A stretch of DNA of 64,000 bases, from NCBI GenBank assembly GCA_052400685.1, contig JBQTGJ010000001.1; one strand, 5' to 3'. The position numbers and the translations under genes are program-made. Below, piece after piece: positions 1-9,317 of the stretch. Under the pieces are notes generated by a model that was not told where the DNA came from, did not search any database, and worked only from the letters and a program-made list of their open reading frames with translations. The DNA comes from CAZHHH01 sp052400685. GTDB lineage: Bacteria; Bacteroidota; Bacteroidia; Bacteroidales; Marinilabiliaceae. The first letter of the stretch is position 1, and each line of letters starts with the position of its first letter.

Positions 1-1389
1 GGCGTTAAGGGACATGTTTTTAGAACCCAGACGGGCGAGATTTCGGTGCATGTAACAGAACTTACCGTGCTGTCGAAATCGCTGAAACCGCTGCCGGTGG
101 TCAAAGAGAAGGATGGCAAGGTGTACGATGCCTTTACGGATGCCGAACAGCGGTACCGGCAACGTTACGTTGACCTGATTGTTAACGATCAGGTGAAAGA
201 TGTCTTTATAAAAAGAAGCCGGATTATAAATACCATGCGTGAGTTTTTTAATGAGCGTGGTTATCTGGAGGTTGAAACGCCTGTTTTGCAGCCGATACCG
301 GGAGGTGCTACTGCGCGTCCGTTTATTACGCATCATAACGCACTTGATATTCCGTTGTACCTGCGTATAGCCAATGAGCTGTATCTGAAACGTTTGATTG
401 TAGGCGGTTTTGAAGGGGTGTATGAATTTGCCAAGGATTTTCGTAACGAAGGAATGGACAGAACCCATAACCCTGAGTTTACGGTCATGGAAATTTATGT
501 GGCTTATAAGGATTACCGCTGGATGATGGATTTCACCGAGGAAATGGTTGAGAAGGTGGCAATGGCGTTACATGGCACAACGCGCCTTCAGGTGGGCGAT
601 AAGGTGATTGATTTTAAGCGGCCGTATAAACGGGTGACGATGATTGATGCCATTGCCGAACATACAGGAATTGATATTTCGGGTATGGATGAGGCGCAGC
701 TTCGTGAGGTTTGTAAAAAACTGGACATTGAAGCCGACGACACCATGGGCAAAGGAAAGCTGATTGATGAGATTTTTGGTGCTAAATGTGAAGGTAATTA
801 TATTCAGCCTACATTTATTATTGATTATCCGGTTGAGATGTCGCCGTTGTGTAAGAAGCATCGCGATAACCCGGAACTGACCGAGCGTTTTGAGCTGATG
901 GTGAACGGTAAAGAGCTGGCAAATGCTTACAGTGAGCTTAACGATCCCATTGATCAGCTGGATCGTTTTCAGCAGCAGTTACGCTTGTCGGAGAAAGGCG
1001 ACGATGAAGCCATGTTTATTGATATGGATTTTGTACGTGCGCTGGAATACGGCATGCCTCCTACTTCGGGTATGGGGATTGGTATTGACCGGTTGGCAAT
1101 GTTTATGACCAACCAGAGTTCTATTCAGGAAGTGCTGTTGTTTCCCCAGATGCGTCCGGAGAAAAAGCCGGTGGTTGATGGTGATGATAAGTTTACGGCG
1201 ATAGGCATACCGACCGACTGGGTGGCTGTGGTACGTAAAGCCGGATTTCAGAAGGTGAAAGATTTAAAAGATTTGAATCCCAATAAATTACATCAGGACT
1301 TGTGCGGTCTTAATAAAAAGCATAAAATGGAATTAACAAACCCTTCGAAGGAAGATGTAGCGGGTTGGTTAGCTAATTTAAATGCATAA
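1..1389 (+). CDS. lysS: Lysyl-tRNA synthetase, class II (5' end missing)
   Basis: Charges tRNA-Lys with lysine in the cytoplasm. The frame is open from base 1, so the start lies upstream; 462 residues are visible. They begin inside the N-terminal OB-fold anticodon-binding domain and continue through the class II catalytic core. Motif 2 is visible as FRNEGMDRTHNPEF and motif 3 as GMGIGIDRLAMF. About 65 residues follow motif 3 (ending WLANLNA), a C-terminal extension that I recall as typical of Bacteroidota LysRS. A GTG at 46 is in frame but lies inside the OB fold and is not the start. gpsA follows after 3 bases, so the two are probably co-transcribed. Confidence 0.97.
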   Translation, partial: GVKGHVFRTQTGEISVHVTELTVLSKSLKPLPVVKEKDGKVYDAFTDAEQRYRQRYVDLIVNDQVKDVFIKRSRIINTMREFFNERGYLEVETPVLQPIPGGATARPFITHHNALDIPLYLRIANELYLKRLIVGGFEGVYEFAKDFRNEGMDRTHNPEFTVMEIYVAYKDYRWMMDFTEEMVEKVAMALHGTTRLQVGDKVIDFKRPYKRVTMIDAIAEHTGIDISGMDEAQLREVCKKLDIEADDTMGKGKLIDEIFGAKCEGNYIQPTFIIDYPVEMSPLCKKHRDNPELTERFELMVNGKELANAYSELNDPIDQLDRFQQQLRLSEKGDDEAMFIDMDFVRALEYGMPPTSGMGIGIDRLAMFMTNQSSIQEVLLFPQMRPEKKPVVDGDDKFTAIGIPTDWVAVVRKAGFQKVKDLKDLNPNKLHQDLCGLNKKHKMELTNPSKEDVAGWLANLNA

Positions 1390-1392
1390 ATT

Positions 1393-2391
1393 ATGGACGT
1401 AACAACGTCGCGAATAGGGATAATCGGAAGCGGGAGCTGGGCAACGGCTATCGCGAAAATGGTGCTGATAAATGAGACTCATATTTATTGGCATTTCAGA
1501 AATCCCGATAGTATTAAGCAGTTTGAGAAACTCAAACACAATCCGAATTATCTTCAGTCTGTAATTTTTGATACCGAAAGGATCACGTTTACGACAGACA
1601 TAAATGAAGTGGTGAGGAATTCGGATGCTCTGATATTTGCCAATCCGTCGGCTTTTTTGAAAGGCATGGTGTCGGCATTAACAGAGCCGCTGACCGATAA
1701 ATTTATTGTCTCGGCGATTAAGGGACTGGTGCCCGACGAAAATCTGGTGGTGGGTAGTTATTTTCATAAGTTTTATGATGTGCCATTGAATCAGATTGCT
1801 GTAATATCGGGTCCTTGTCATGCCGAAGAAGTGGCGCTGGAACGTTTGAGTTATCTGACTATTGCCTGTCAGGATGTGAAAAGAGCGCGTGATTTTTCGT
1901 CAAAGGTGCAGTGCAGCTTCATTAAAACAACCATTACCGACGACATTTACGGAACAGAATATGCGGCCGTGCTGAAAAATGTGATGGCAGTGGCTTCGGG
2001 TGTTTGTCATGGACTGGGATATGGCGATAATTTTCAGGCGGTACTTATCAGTAATGGTATTCAGGAAATAAAACGTTTTGTGGATACGGTACATCCTATT
2101 ATGCGCGACATCAAAAGCTCGGCCTATCTGGGTGATCTGCTTGTAACGTGTTACTCGCAGTTTAGTCGTAACCGCACTTTCGGGACTATGATTGGCAAAG
2201 GCTACTCGGTAAAAAATGCCCAGTTGGAGATGCTTATGATTGCTGAGGGGTATTATGCGGTGAAAAGTATTAAGGAGATTAATGATAAATATAAGGTGAA
2301 TATGCCCATCACCGATGCGGTGTATAATATTATATATGAAAAAATTTCGCCGGCTATTGAGATTAAATTACTAACCGATTTGCTGCGTTAG
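1393..2391 (+). CDS. gpsA: NAD(P)H-dependent glycerol-3-phosphate dehydrogenase
   Basis: Reduces dihydroxyacetone phosphate to sn-glycerol-3-phosphate for phospholipid synthesis in the cytoplasm. The 332-residue length is normal for the family. The N-terminal Rossmann fold carries the dinucleotide-binding loop GSGSWATAIAK (residues about 11-21). SAIKGL and the later AVLKNVMAVASG segment hold the conserved lysines of the active site, and the helical C-terminal domain has the usual SRNRTFG segment. The ATG lies 3 bases after the lysS stop, which fits translational coupling. The 159-base gap before pgi suggests that pgi has its own promoter. Confidence 0.95.
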   Translation: MDVTTSRIGIIGSGSWATAIAKMVLINETHIYWHFRNPDSIKQFEKLKHNPNYLQSVIFDTERITFTTDINEVVRNSDALIFANPSAFLKGMVSALTEPLTDKFIVSAIKGLVPDENLVVGSYFHKFYDVPLNQIAVISGPCHAEEVALERLSYLTIACQDVKRARDFSSKVQCSFIKTTITDDIYGTEYAAVLKNVMAVASGVCHGLGYGDNFQAVLISNGIQEIKRFVDTVHPIMRDIKSSAYLGDLLVTCYSQFSRNRTFGTMIGKGYSVKNAQLEMLMIAEGYYAVKSIKEINDKYKVNMPITDAVYNIIYEKISPAIEIKLLTDLLR

Positions 2392-2550
2392 TAGTGGCGT
2401 GGCTGACTTTGGCAGCCCGGTGTGAAGCTCTTTTTGTGGCAGAATGTTTTTGATAGCCGGGGCAACCGGTTGACGATGTGATAGCTGTTTGTATTTGCTC
2501 TTTTACATCGTGGCTTTGAAAATAGAAATTACAACTAAAATATACTCTAT

Positions 2551-3894
2551 ATGCAAAAAATTACCATCGACATTTCGAAAGCTGAAAGCTTCCTGTCGGC
2601 CGGAGCCGTAAAGGGTCTGGCAAGTAATGTGCTATCGCAACAGCAAAAATTACACGACAAATCGGGCGCCGGCAATGATTTTTTGGGCTGGCTCGATCTG
2701 CCTTCTTCCATTGCTGCTGATCATTTAACCGCTATTAAGGAAACAGCTGCTCGTTTGAGTGCTCAATCGGAGATTGTGGTGGTGACCGGTATCGGCGGCA
2801 GTTATCTGGGTGCGCGCGCCGTTATTGACGCGCTGTCTGATTCGTTTGATTTGTTACGTACCAATCGTAAAGCTCCGGTTGTTGTATATGCCGGTCAGAA
2901 TATCGGAGAAGATTACACCTATGAATTGTTAGATCTTTTGAAAGATAAGGATTTTTCGGTGGTGGTGATTTCAAAGTCAGGAACGACAACCGAACCGGCT
3001 TTGGCTTTTCGTTTGTTGAAAGGCTTGCTGGAGAAGAAATATGCGACTGATGAGGTTAAAAATCGCATTGTGGCTGTCACCGATAAGAGTAAGGGTGCAT
3101 TGCGCACTTTGGCCGATCGCGAAGGTTATCAGACTTATGTGATACCCGACGATGTGGGTGGCCGTTACTCGGTACTGACGCCGGTTGGTTTGTTGCCCAT
3201 AGCTATTGCCGGGGTTGATATTGAGCAATTGGTTCAGGGCGCCCGCGATATGGAAGCAGCTACTGCTCCCAACGTGGCTTTTGAAGAAAACCCTTCGGCT
3301 GTTTATGCGGCTGTTCGTAATTTATTGTATCAGCAAGGTAAGAAGACTGAGATTGTGGTGAATTTCAATCCCAAATTGCATTTCCTTTCAGAATGGTGGA
3401 AACAGCTTTTTGGTGAGAGTGAAGGTAAAGATAATAAAGGCATTTTCCCCGCAGCTGTTGATTTTACCACCGATTTGCATTCTATGGGTCAGTGGATACA
3501 GCAAGGCGAACGTAACATCTTCGAGACGGTTATTTCCATTGAGAATGTCGATAAAAAAGTGGAGGTTCCTACCGATAAAGATGATATGGATAAATTAAAT
3601 TTCCTGGCCGGGAAGCGTGTTGACGAAGTCAACAAAATGGCTGAGCTGGGAACTTTGATGGCTCATGTGGATGGCGGGGTGCCTAATATTCGTATTTCAG
3701 TGCCTCAGTTAAATGCTTATTATCTGGGTCAGCTGATTTATTTCTTTGAGAAAGCTTGTGGTATCAGTGGCTATGTGTTGGGCGTTAATCCTTTTGATCA
3801 GCCCGGCGTAGAGGCTTATAAGAAAAATATGTTTGCCTTATTGGGTAAGCCCGGCTTCGAAAAGGAAACCGCCGATATTCGTAAACGATTGTAA
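2551..3894 (+). CDS. pgi: Glucose-6-phosphate isomerase
   Basis: Interconverts glucose-6-phosphate and fructose-6-phosphate in glycolysis and gluconeogenesis. At 447 residues it is the short bacterial form. Visible SIS-fold motifs are GIGGSYLGARAV (about residues 80-91) and the phosphate-binding SKSGTTTEPALAFR. The C-terminal family signature NPFDQPGVEAYKKNMF carries the conserved lysine. The gene is followed by a weak stem and then a shared terminator, and it converges with the carboxylase operon. It would also feed on fructose-6-phosphate made from mannose released by the downstream mannan locus, though nothing links their expression. Confidence 0.96.
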   Translation: MQKITIDISKAESFLSAGAVKGLASNVLSQQQKLHDKSGAGNDFLGWLDLPSSIAADHLTAIKETAARLSAQSEIVVVTGIGGSYLGARAVIDALSDSFDLLRTNRKAPVVVYAGQNIGEDYTYELLDLLKDKDFSVVVISKSGTTTEPALAFRLLKGLLEKKYATDEVKNRIVAVTDKSKGALRTLADREGYQTYVIPDDVGGRYSVLTPVGLLPIAIAGVDIEQLVQGARDMEAATAPNVAFEENPSAVYAAVRNLLYQQGKKTEIVVNFNPKLHFLSEWWKQLFGESEGKDNKGIFPAAVDFTTDLHSMGQWIQQGERNIFETVISIENVDKKVEVPTDKDDMDKLNFLAGKRVDEVNKMAELGTLMAHVDGGVPNIRISVPQLNAYYLGQLIYFFEKACGISGYVLGVNPFDQPGVEAYKKNMFALLGKPGFEKETADIRKRL

Positions 3895-3899
3895 GTTTG

Positions 3900-3926
3900 A
3901 GAGGCCTCGTTGTTTAGTTGGCCTCT
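3900..3926 (+). terminator. Possible weak terminator stem after pgi
   Basis: A perfect 7-bp inverted repeat (AGAGGCC at 3900-3906, GGCCTCT at 3920-3926) lies six bases past the pgi stop. It has no U-run behind it, so it may be a 3'-end stabilising stem rather than a terminator. Confidence 0.35.
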
Positions 3927-4083
3927 GCCGGAAAAATTCGATTGCTGCAATATGCTTTTCCTCAAATGATTATCTGCGGGAGTCAGCTCACATTTTTTTG
4001 ATTATGCGAGTCTTGATTTTGAACATTTCCGGTGAAGTATTGTGTTATGGAATGACTGTAAAACAATGGGTTAATAAATATGA

Positions 4084-4116
4084 CGGTGACCGTCGGGATA
4101 GAACCGGCGGTCACCG
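4084..4116. terminator. Bidirectional terminator between pgi and the carboxylase operon
   Basis: A perfect 9-bp stem (CGGTGACCG at 4084-4092 with CGGTCACCG at 4108-4116) has an AT-rich A-tract on its left and a T-rich tract (CTTTATTTATT) on its right. It sits 6 bases from the stop codon of the minus-strand biotin carrier gene. It can terminate both convergent transcripts. Confidence 0.8.
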
Positions 4117-4122
4117 CTTTAT

Positions 4123-4629
4123 TTATTCCTGTTCCAGTTCCATTAGAATTTGATCGCCAAATACTGCGTCGTTGGTCTTTATGTGAACGGCTTTTACTTT
4201 GGCATTACAGACCGCCAATACCTGATTTTGCATTTTCATGGCTTCCAGAATCAGCAGCGGTTCTCCTTTTTTTACGAGCGTGTCTTTGGTGACAAATACC
4301 TCGCATATTTTGCCCGGCATGGGCGACTTTAGAAGAAGCGTCTTGTCGTTGTCGCGCTCCGAACTGTTCATCGCTTTACGTTTAACCACGGCATCGGGCT
4401 CCACAACAAATTCATATCGGTTGCCATTTACTTCGACGGTCAGCCGGTTTTGTTTTTTGTGAACGAGTTCGCCGGTATAGGTTTGTCGACCTATTTTGAC
4501 CTGGCATTTTCCATCTTCATCTTTATGGATTTCACGTTTCTTGCGTTTGCCAATAGTGAAGCCGGAAGTGGCAAAATAAAATTGTCGTGAACCTGTCACC
4601 ACATATTTTTGTAATTTTTTCAATTCCAT
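4123..4629 (-). CDS. Biotin carboxyl carrier protein of an acyl-CoA carboxylase
   Basis: Carries the carboxybiotin arm between the carboxylase and transferase subunits encoded just upstream. The 168-residue protein ends in a biotinyl/lipoyl domain (about residues 95-168) with the biotinylation motif EAMKMQNQ, where K132 is the expected biotinylated lysine. A PMPG segment precedes it, as in other biotinyl domains. The N-terminal half, rich in Lys and Arg, is typical of the stand-alone carriers of Bacteroidota propionyl-CoA-type carboxylases. The ATG is 2 bases after the biotin carboxylase stop, so the three genes form one operon. Confidence 0.9.
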   Translation of the reverse strand: MELKKLQKYVVTGSRQFYFATSGFTIGKRKKREIHKDEDGKCQVKIGRQTYTGELVHKKQNRLTVEVNGNRYEFVVEPDAVVKRKAMNSSERDNDKTLLLKSPMPGKICEVFVTKDTLVKKGEPLLILEAMKMQNQVLAVCNAKVKAVHIKTNDAVFGDQILMELEQE

Positions 4630-4631
4630 TT

Positions 4632-6131
4632 TTAAAAGAGTTTATTCCACATACGCGAAATCCAGGGCGTGGCATTTTCTGTTTTCATTTCGCCATAGCG
4701 GATGTTTTGCATCTCGTCGAGGTAGTATTGCAGGGCCATTAAAGCAGCCGCTTCTTCTTCATTGGCTTCCTGGTGAAAGGGCGTTTTCATACCGGCAATG
4801 AAGGCGGTGTTGAAATTACCGGATATAAAGCGGGGATCGTGTAACACGGCTTTGAAAAACGGGATGGTTGTTTTTACGCCTTTAATCCGGCTGCGTTCCA
4901 TGATTTCAAGGGCGCGTTCAAGGGCTGCTTCCCGGTTGCGGCCCGAAACGATCAGTTTGGCCATGAGCGAGTCATACATCGAGGGTATGACAGATCCGGG
5001 TACAAATCCTGAGTCGACGCGCAGACCCGGATAAGCGGGGAAGTTCATTTCATCAATGATGCCAAAGTCGGGCGAAAAAGCAGCTTGCACATCTTCGGCA
5101 TTGACGCGGAATTCGATGGCCCACCCTTTCTTTTTGACGTCTGATTGCTTAAATGTTAGTGGTTCACCACAGGCGGTACGTATCTGCCATTCAACCAGAT
5201 CGAGACCGGTGATGGCTTCTGTAACAGGGTGTTCCACCTGTATGCGGGTATTCATCTCCATGAAATAGTGCTGTCCTGCCTTATCCAGCAGAAATTCCAC
5301 AGTCCCCAATGTGAAGTAACCTGTTTTTTTAACCAGCGCCAGGGCGTCGGCCGTCATTTTTTTTCTTAATTCGTCTGTCAGCGCCGCAGACGGAGCTTCC
5401 TCCAGCAATTTCTGATGATTGCGCTGAATGGAGCATTCCCTTTCGAACAGATGGACGGCATTTCCATGTTTGTCGGCCAGTACCTGTACTTCAATGTGAC
5501 GGGGTTCTTCAACATATCTTTCAATGAGCATGGCGCCATTGCCGAAGGCATTTTTAGCTTCGTTAACGGCCATTTTATAGGCACTTTCGAGTTCTTCGGG
5601 TTGATGCACGATGCGCATGCCTTTACCGCCACCGCCGGCAAGGGCTTTTAAAATGACCGGATAACCCGTCTCTTTTATTACCTGTCGGGCTGCTTCTATT
5701 GATAAAATGGGTTGGTCGCTGCCTTTTACAACGGTTAAGCCTGTGTCAATGGCTATATGCCGGGCCTGATTTTTATCGCCCATTTGTTCAATGAGTTGCG
5801 CGTCGGGGCCAACGAAGACAATGCCGGCTTCGTTGCATAGCTTAGGCAATAAGGGGTTTTCAGAAAGAAAACCATAGCCGGGGTGAATGCCTTCTATCTT
5901 ATATTGCTTCGCATAAGCTACAATTGCTGCTGCATCTAGAAATATGGAGCGCGAAACGTTTTCGTCGGGCAGAACAATCACTTCGTCGGCCCAACGCAGG
6001 TAAACGGCATTGGCTTCCTGTGGTGTTTGAAAACAGAAAGTTTTTATATCCATTCGGTTGGCTGTTTTCAGCAACCGGATGGCTATTTCCCCTCTGTTGG
6101 CAATTAATAATGATTTAATCATGGTCTCCAT
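4632..6131 (-). CDS. accC: Biotin carboxylase subunit of an acyl-CoA carboxylase
   Basis: ATP-dependent carboxylation of biotin on the carrier protein. It has an N-terminal biotin carboxylase domain (SLLIANRGEIAIR), an ATP-grasp domain with the glycine-rich loop GGGGKGMRIV, the active-site segment IQVEHPVTEAITG, and a C-terminal domain, about 499 residues in all. Two starts are possible: ATG at 6131, or ATG at 6122 giving MIKSLLIANRGEIA. The second has GGAG placed just ahead of it and matches the usual family N-terminus, so 6122 may be the real start. It sits 8 bases downstream of the carboxyltransferase gene. The symbol is a family name; in this operon the enzyme probably serves propionyl-CoA. 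Confidence 0.93.
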   Translation of the reverse strand: METMIKSLLIANRGEIAIRLLKTANRMDIKTFCFQTPQEANAVYLRWADEVIVLPDENVSRSIFLDAAAIVAYAKQYKIEGIHPGYGFLSENPLLPKLCNEAGIVFVGPDAQLIEQMGDKNQARHIAIDTGLTVVKGSDQPILSIEAARQVIKETGYPVILKALAGGGGKGMRIVHQPEELESAYKMAVNEAKNAFGNGAMLIERYVEEPRHIEVQVLADKHGNAVHLFERECSIQRNHQKLLEEAPSAALTDELRKKMTADALALVKKTGYFTLGTVEFLLDKAGQHYFMEMNTRIQVEHPVTEAITGLDLVEWQIRTACGEPLTFKQSDVKKKGWAIEFRVNAEDVQAAFSPDFGIIDEMNFPAYPGLRVDSGFVPGSVIPSMYDSLMAKLIVSGRNREAALERALEIMERSRIKGVKTTIPFFKAVLHDPRFISGNFNTAFIAGMKTPFHQEANEEEAAALMALQYYLDEMQNIRYGEMKTENATPWISRMWNKLF

Positions 6132-6139
6132 TTTTGATG

Positions 6140-7681
6140 TTATAAAGGCATATTGCCATGTTTTCGCGGCATTTTATCCATGTATTTGTTTTGTAACAGA
6201 TCAAAAGCCGAGATGAGTTTGCGTCGGGTAATGGCTGGGTCAATGACCTCGTCGATGTATCCGTATTCATCGGCGATATAAGGATTGGCTGTTGTTTCGC
6301 GATATTCTTTGATCAGCTGTTGTTTTAGTGTTTCGGGATCCTTGCTTGCGGCGAGTTCTTTACGGTGCAGTATTTTTATGGCCCCTTCGGGTCCCATCAC
6401 CGCCACTTCGGCCGTAGGCCATGCAAAATTAAAGTCGCCACCCATGTTTTTGCTGTTCATAACAATATAGGCGCCGCCATAGGCTTTACGTGTTATGACG
6501 GTTATTTTTGGTACTGAAGCTTCGCCAAAGGCATAGAGTAGTTTGGCGCCATGACGAATGAGGCCAGCCTGTTCCTGTTCGGTGCCGGGCAAAAAGCCGG
6601 GAACATCTTCCAAAACCAGCAAGGGGATGTTAAATGCGTCGCACAAGCGAACAAAGCGTGCGGCCTTGACCGACGAGTTGACATCGAGAACGCCGGCAAG
6701 CACTTTGGGCTGGTTGGCCACGATGCCAATAACCTTTTTGTTGAGGCGGGCAAAACCGGTGATCATATTCATGGCGTAATTTTCAGCCACTTCAAAAAAG
6801 CTGTCCTGATCCACCAGATTGTCGATTACATTCAGCATATCGTATGGAACAGTATTCTCGTCGGGAATAATGAGGGATAGCTTTTCGGGTCTGGGAGGTT
6901 CTATACATTCATTGCCTGTTGACGGGGGCAGCTCGATGTTGTTGGATGGCAGATATTGTAATAGTTTACGTACGCCCATTAGGGTAAATTCTTCATTGTC
7001 GTAAACGAAATGAGCTACGCCGCTTTTGGTGGTGTGTATGTCGGCGCCGCCCAATTGTTCGAAGGTGACGTCTTCGTTTAATACTTCTTTAACGACTTCG
7101 GGACCCGTGACAAACATTTTGGACGTGTAACGCGTCATAAAAATGAAGTCGGTGAGGGCTGGAGAATATACCGCCCCGCCTGCAGCAGGGCCCAGAATGA
7201 CCGATATTTGCGGAATGATGCCGGAGGAACGTATGTTACGCAAAAAGATACCACCGTAGCCCGACAAACTGCCGATACCTTCCTGAATTCTGGCGCCACC
7301 GGAGTCGATGAGGCCCACAATAGGATGTCCCATTTTTCGGGCCATGTCCTGAACTTTCATGATTTTAGCGGCGTGCGCTTCGCCTAATGAGCCGCCTAAA
7401 AAACAGAAATCCTGGGCGTAACAAAATACTTTGCGGCCATTCACCAGTCCGTGACCTACAATAACACCGTCGCCGTAGGCTGAGTCTTTGCCGTCGCGGG
7501 CACGTACAAAGGCATCCAGTTCTTCAAATGTGCCGGCGTCAAATAAAATTTCAATTCTTTCGCGGGCGGTTAATTTTCCTTTTTGATGTTGTCTTTCTTC
7601 GTAACCGGCGCCGTATTGCTCCTCCAGTTTATTGCGCCGGTCCTGAAAACGGATAAATGCACTTCTGTTGTCTTGTTGCAT
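6140..7681 (-). CDS. pccB: Acyl-CoA (probably propionyl-CoA) carboxylase, carboxyltransferase beta subunit
   Basis: Transfers CO2 from carboxybiotin to an acyl-CoA; propionyl-CoA to methylmalonyl-CoA is the usual reaction for this fused form. The 513 residues contain both crotonase-fold halves. The N-terminal half has GSLGEAHAAKI and GPAAGGAVYSPALTDF (oxyanion loop). The C-terminal half has VLEDVPGFLPGTEQE and RKAYGGAYIVMNSK. It is the first gene of the three-gene minus-strand operon. In Bacteroidota such clusters belong to the succinate-propionate route, where the enzyme can run as carboxylase or be coupled to a decarboxylase. Substrate preference cannot be read from the sequence alone. Confidence 0.9.
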   Translation of the reverse strand: MQQDNRSAFIRFQDRRNKLEEQYGAGYEERQHQKGKLTARERIEILFDAGTFEELDAFVRARDGKDSAYGDGVIVGHGLVNGRKVFCYAQDFCFLGGSLGEAHAAKIMKVQDMARKMGHPIVGLIDSGGARIQEGIGSLSGYGGIFLRNIRSSGIIPQISVILGPAAGGAVYSPALTDFIFMTRYTSKMFVTGPEVVKEVLNEDVTFEQLGGADIHTTKSGVAHFVYDNEEFTLMGVRKLLQYLPSNNIELPPSTGNECIEPPRPEKLSLIIPDENTVPYDMLNVIDNLVDQDSFFEVAENYAMNMITGFARLNKKVIGIVANQPKVLAGVLDVNSSVKAARFVRLCDAFNIPLLVLEDVPGFLPGTEQEQAGLIRHGAKLLYAFGEASVPKITVITRKAYGGAYIVMNSKNMGGDFNFAWPTAEVAVMGPEGAIKILHRKELAASKDPETLKQQLIKEYRETTANPYIADEYGYIDEVIDPAITRRKLISAFDLLQNKYMDKMPRKHGNMPL

Positions 7682-7703
7682 CGGTTCTGTTTTAGTATTT
7701 ATT

Positions 7704-7825
7704 GCTTGTCAGAAAAGTTTGATTTCTGGTTTACGCTTGTCCTAAGAATGGTTACTTACGGCGGTAAACTGCCATTTTTCGGACTTTGTAAGCCTCTAAT
7801 CTGAACGTTTCTTATTAAGCACTCA
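7704..7825 (+). repeat. Dispersed intergenic repeat, copy 1
   Basis: Shares the family core (TTACGCTTGTCCT, then AATGGTTACTTACG, GTAAACT, CATTTTTCGGACTT, GTAAGCCT). The ends are imperfect inverted repeats: ATTGCTTGTCAGAAAAG on the left and TTTCTTATTAAGCACT on the right. Confidence 0.75.
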
Positions 7826-7893
7826 TTTTCTTGTTTATGCTATTTAATTGTCCGGTCATCTTTAAATTATCCCGTTAAAATCTGTGTCCGGGG

Positions 7894-8065
7894 ATGTCTG
7901 TAAAGTCAAACTTTTGCGTTGCAGATGCACACAAAATGGCACTTACGAAAAGGAGACGCCTGTTTTCGGGGTGTCGTAAGTCTTTGACCTGAATCTTATA
8001 ATTCAAAAATCAGACATTCTGTCGGCAGTATCTTCCAAGCCTATGTTTTCATGCACAGGCTACAC
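7894..8065 (+). repeat. Dispersed intergenic repeat, copy 2
   Basis: Diverged member with GTCTGTAAAGTCAAACTT and TTGCGTTGCAGATGCACAC at the left, the core ACAAAATGGCACTTACG, and a degenerate right end (ATGCACAGGCTACAC). Same orientation as copy 1. Confidence 0.6.
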
Positions 8066-8194
8066 GTCAGTCTATATGTCTTTTTTAATACTGAGATAGT
8101 CATTTCTTTATTAGAAGGAGTTGGGCGAGCGTGTATTTGCTATTGCTTTATCCCGCGAAGGCAACTGCCTTTATATATTTTGTTGATATAGTTT

Positions 8195-8320
8195 AATTTA
8201 TACGTTATGCTTGCCATGAAAACAGTTGTTTACGAAAAGTAAACGCCTTGATTTTTATGGCTTCGCAAGCCTTGTATTTGAACTTTATATTTCAAACACT
8301 TGGTTTATGGACAGGCTCTA
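8195..8320 (+). repeat. Dispersed intergenic repeat, copy 3
   Basis: Partial member. The right half is well kept (GGCTTCGCAAGCCTTG, TTTGAACTTTATATTTC, AAACACTTGGTTTATGGACAGG). The left half is diverged. Confidence 0.65.
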
Positions 8321-8844
8321 TTTACGTTTGCTTCTTATATTTCACCTTTCCATCTGTCTTCATATCAGTTTGAAATTGTTAGTTCATGGTTTCTGATTCA
8401 ATCGCTATGGTATTATTTGTTTTGTTGATTACTAACAGAAATCAGGTAACTGAGGCATGTCTTACAACTGCGGTATTGGATCTTACAGTTGTGCGGCAGC
8501 TTTACACTGTCAACTAATTTTCTGTTAAACCCGTGTTGTAGGGAGTGTTACTTCAAAATAGTATTGAACGTAGGTGCAAATATACGATTATCGAAAGTAA
8601 CGCAAGTCTTTTGTCCCATAAAACATAGGGGTTACTGGCCTTGTAGGCTTTGATTGAGCTGATTTTTTGTTAATTACGTCAATTGCTGATTTTTCATTTT
8701 AAATGTTAATTTTTATTGTTGTATGAACACAGCGACCTCTTTGTTCAGTTTGTTTTTAATGGACTTCGTCTCTTCGTGAGGATATGCTGACAATGAAGGG
8801 TTTGCAGTGAGACGTTTGAATCGGAAATGGTTTTGGCTATTTAG

Positions 8845-8982
8845 AGTCTGTCTATAAAGTTCAACTTCTGCGTTACGTTTGCTCTCAAAATGGTCATTTA
8901 CGGGAGTAAACTCACATTTTTCGGACTTCACAAGTCTTGAATTTGAACTTTATATTTTAAACACTTAGTTTATGGACAGGCA
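8845..8982 (+). repeat. Dispersed intergenic repeat, copy 4 (best preserved)
   Basis: A 138-bp unit whose ends AGTCTGTCTATAAA and TTTATGGACAGGCA form an imperfect terminal inverted repeat (11 of 14). It is flanked on both sides by CTATTTAG (8837-8844 and 8983-8990), a candidate target-site duplication. The core contains GTTACGTTTGCTCTCAAAA, GGTCATTTACGGGAGTAAAC and CATTTTTCGGACTTCACAAG. It has no coding capacity, so it looks like a miniature non-autonomous element. Confidence 0.75.
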
Positions 8983-8987
8983 CTATT

Positions 8988-9115
8988 TAGTGTTTGTAAG
9001 AAATGTGATATTTCTGCGTTACGGTTGTCCTCACAAAGGTCATTTTATATAAAAATGTTTTTTCTAGTTTCATAAGCCTTGAGTTTAAAGCGGCGGACTT
9101 TATGCACCAGTGCTA
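8988..9115 (+). repeat. Dispersed intergenic repeat, copy 5
   Basis: Begins TAGTGTTTGTAAGAAATG directly after copy 4, keeps TTCTGCGTTACGGTTGTCCT, AAAGGTCATTT and TTTCATAAGCCTTGAGTTT. The right end has decayed. Confidence 0.65.
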
Positions 9116-9126
9116 TTACAGATGAC

Positions 9127-9161
9127 AAACCCCGTTAAGCAGTAGTTGCTCAACGGGGTTT
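9127..9161. terminator. Strong hairpin, probable terminator of the AspT-like gene
   Basis: A perfect 10-bp stem (AAACCCCGTT at 9127-9136, AACGGGGTTT at 9152-9161) has an inner AGCA/TGCT extension around a 5-nt loop. It lies 170 bases past the stop of the minus-strand transporter gene. On the plus side it is followed by TCATTTTATATTTA. Direction cannot be settled from sequence. Confidence 0.65.
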
Positions 9162-9172
9162 CATTTTATATT

Positions 9173-9317
9173 TAGTGTTTGCGAAGATAGACCAACTTCG
9201 GTGTTATGCCTGCACTCAAAATGATTAGTTACAATAGTCTATTTATATTTTTTGAGTTGTGCAAGCCCTGAAAATGAGGGTTTGTTATCTGTCTCCCCAG
9301 TTTTCGGACAAACACTA
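9173..9317 (+). repeat. Dispersed intergenic repeat, copy 6
   Basis: 145 bp bounded by an exact 9-bp inverted repeat, TAGTGTTTG and CAAACACTA. Its right terminus, read in reverse complement (AGTGTTTGTCCGAAAA), closely matches the left end of the copy at 44552, linking the subfamilies. Confidence 0.7.

Noticed and set aside
3833..4153. 106-residue plus-strand frame running over the pgi stop
   Set aside because: It overlaps the pgi end in another frame and runs through the bidirectional terminator; the translation is low-complexity.
5378..5651. Opposed 78- to 87-residue frames inside accC
   Set aside because: They are alternative-frame shadows of the biotin carboxylase gene with no independent support.
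8713..8931. 72-residue open frame on the minus strand
   Set aside because: It overlaps repeat copy 4 and has no family pattern, signal or neighbours to support it.
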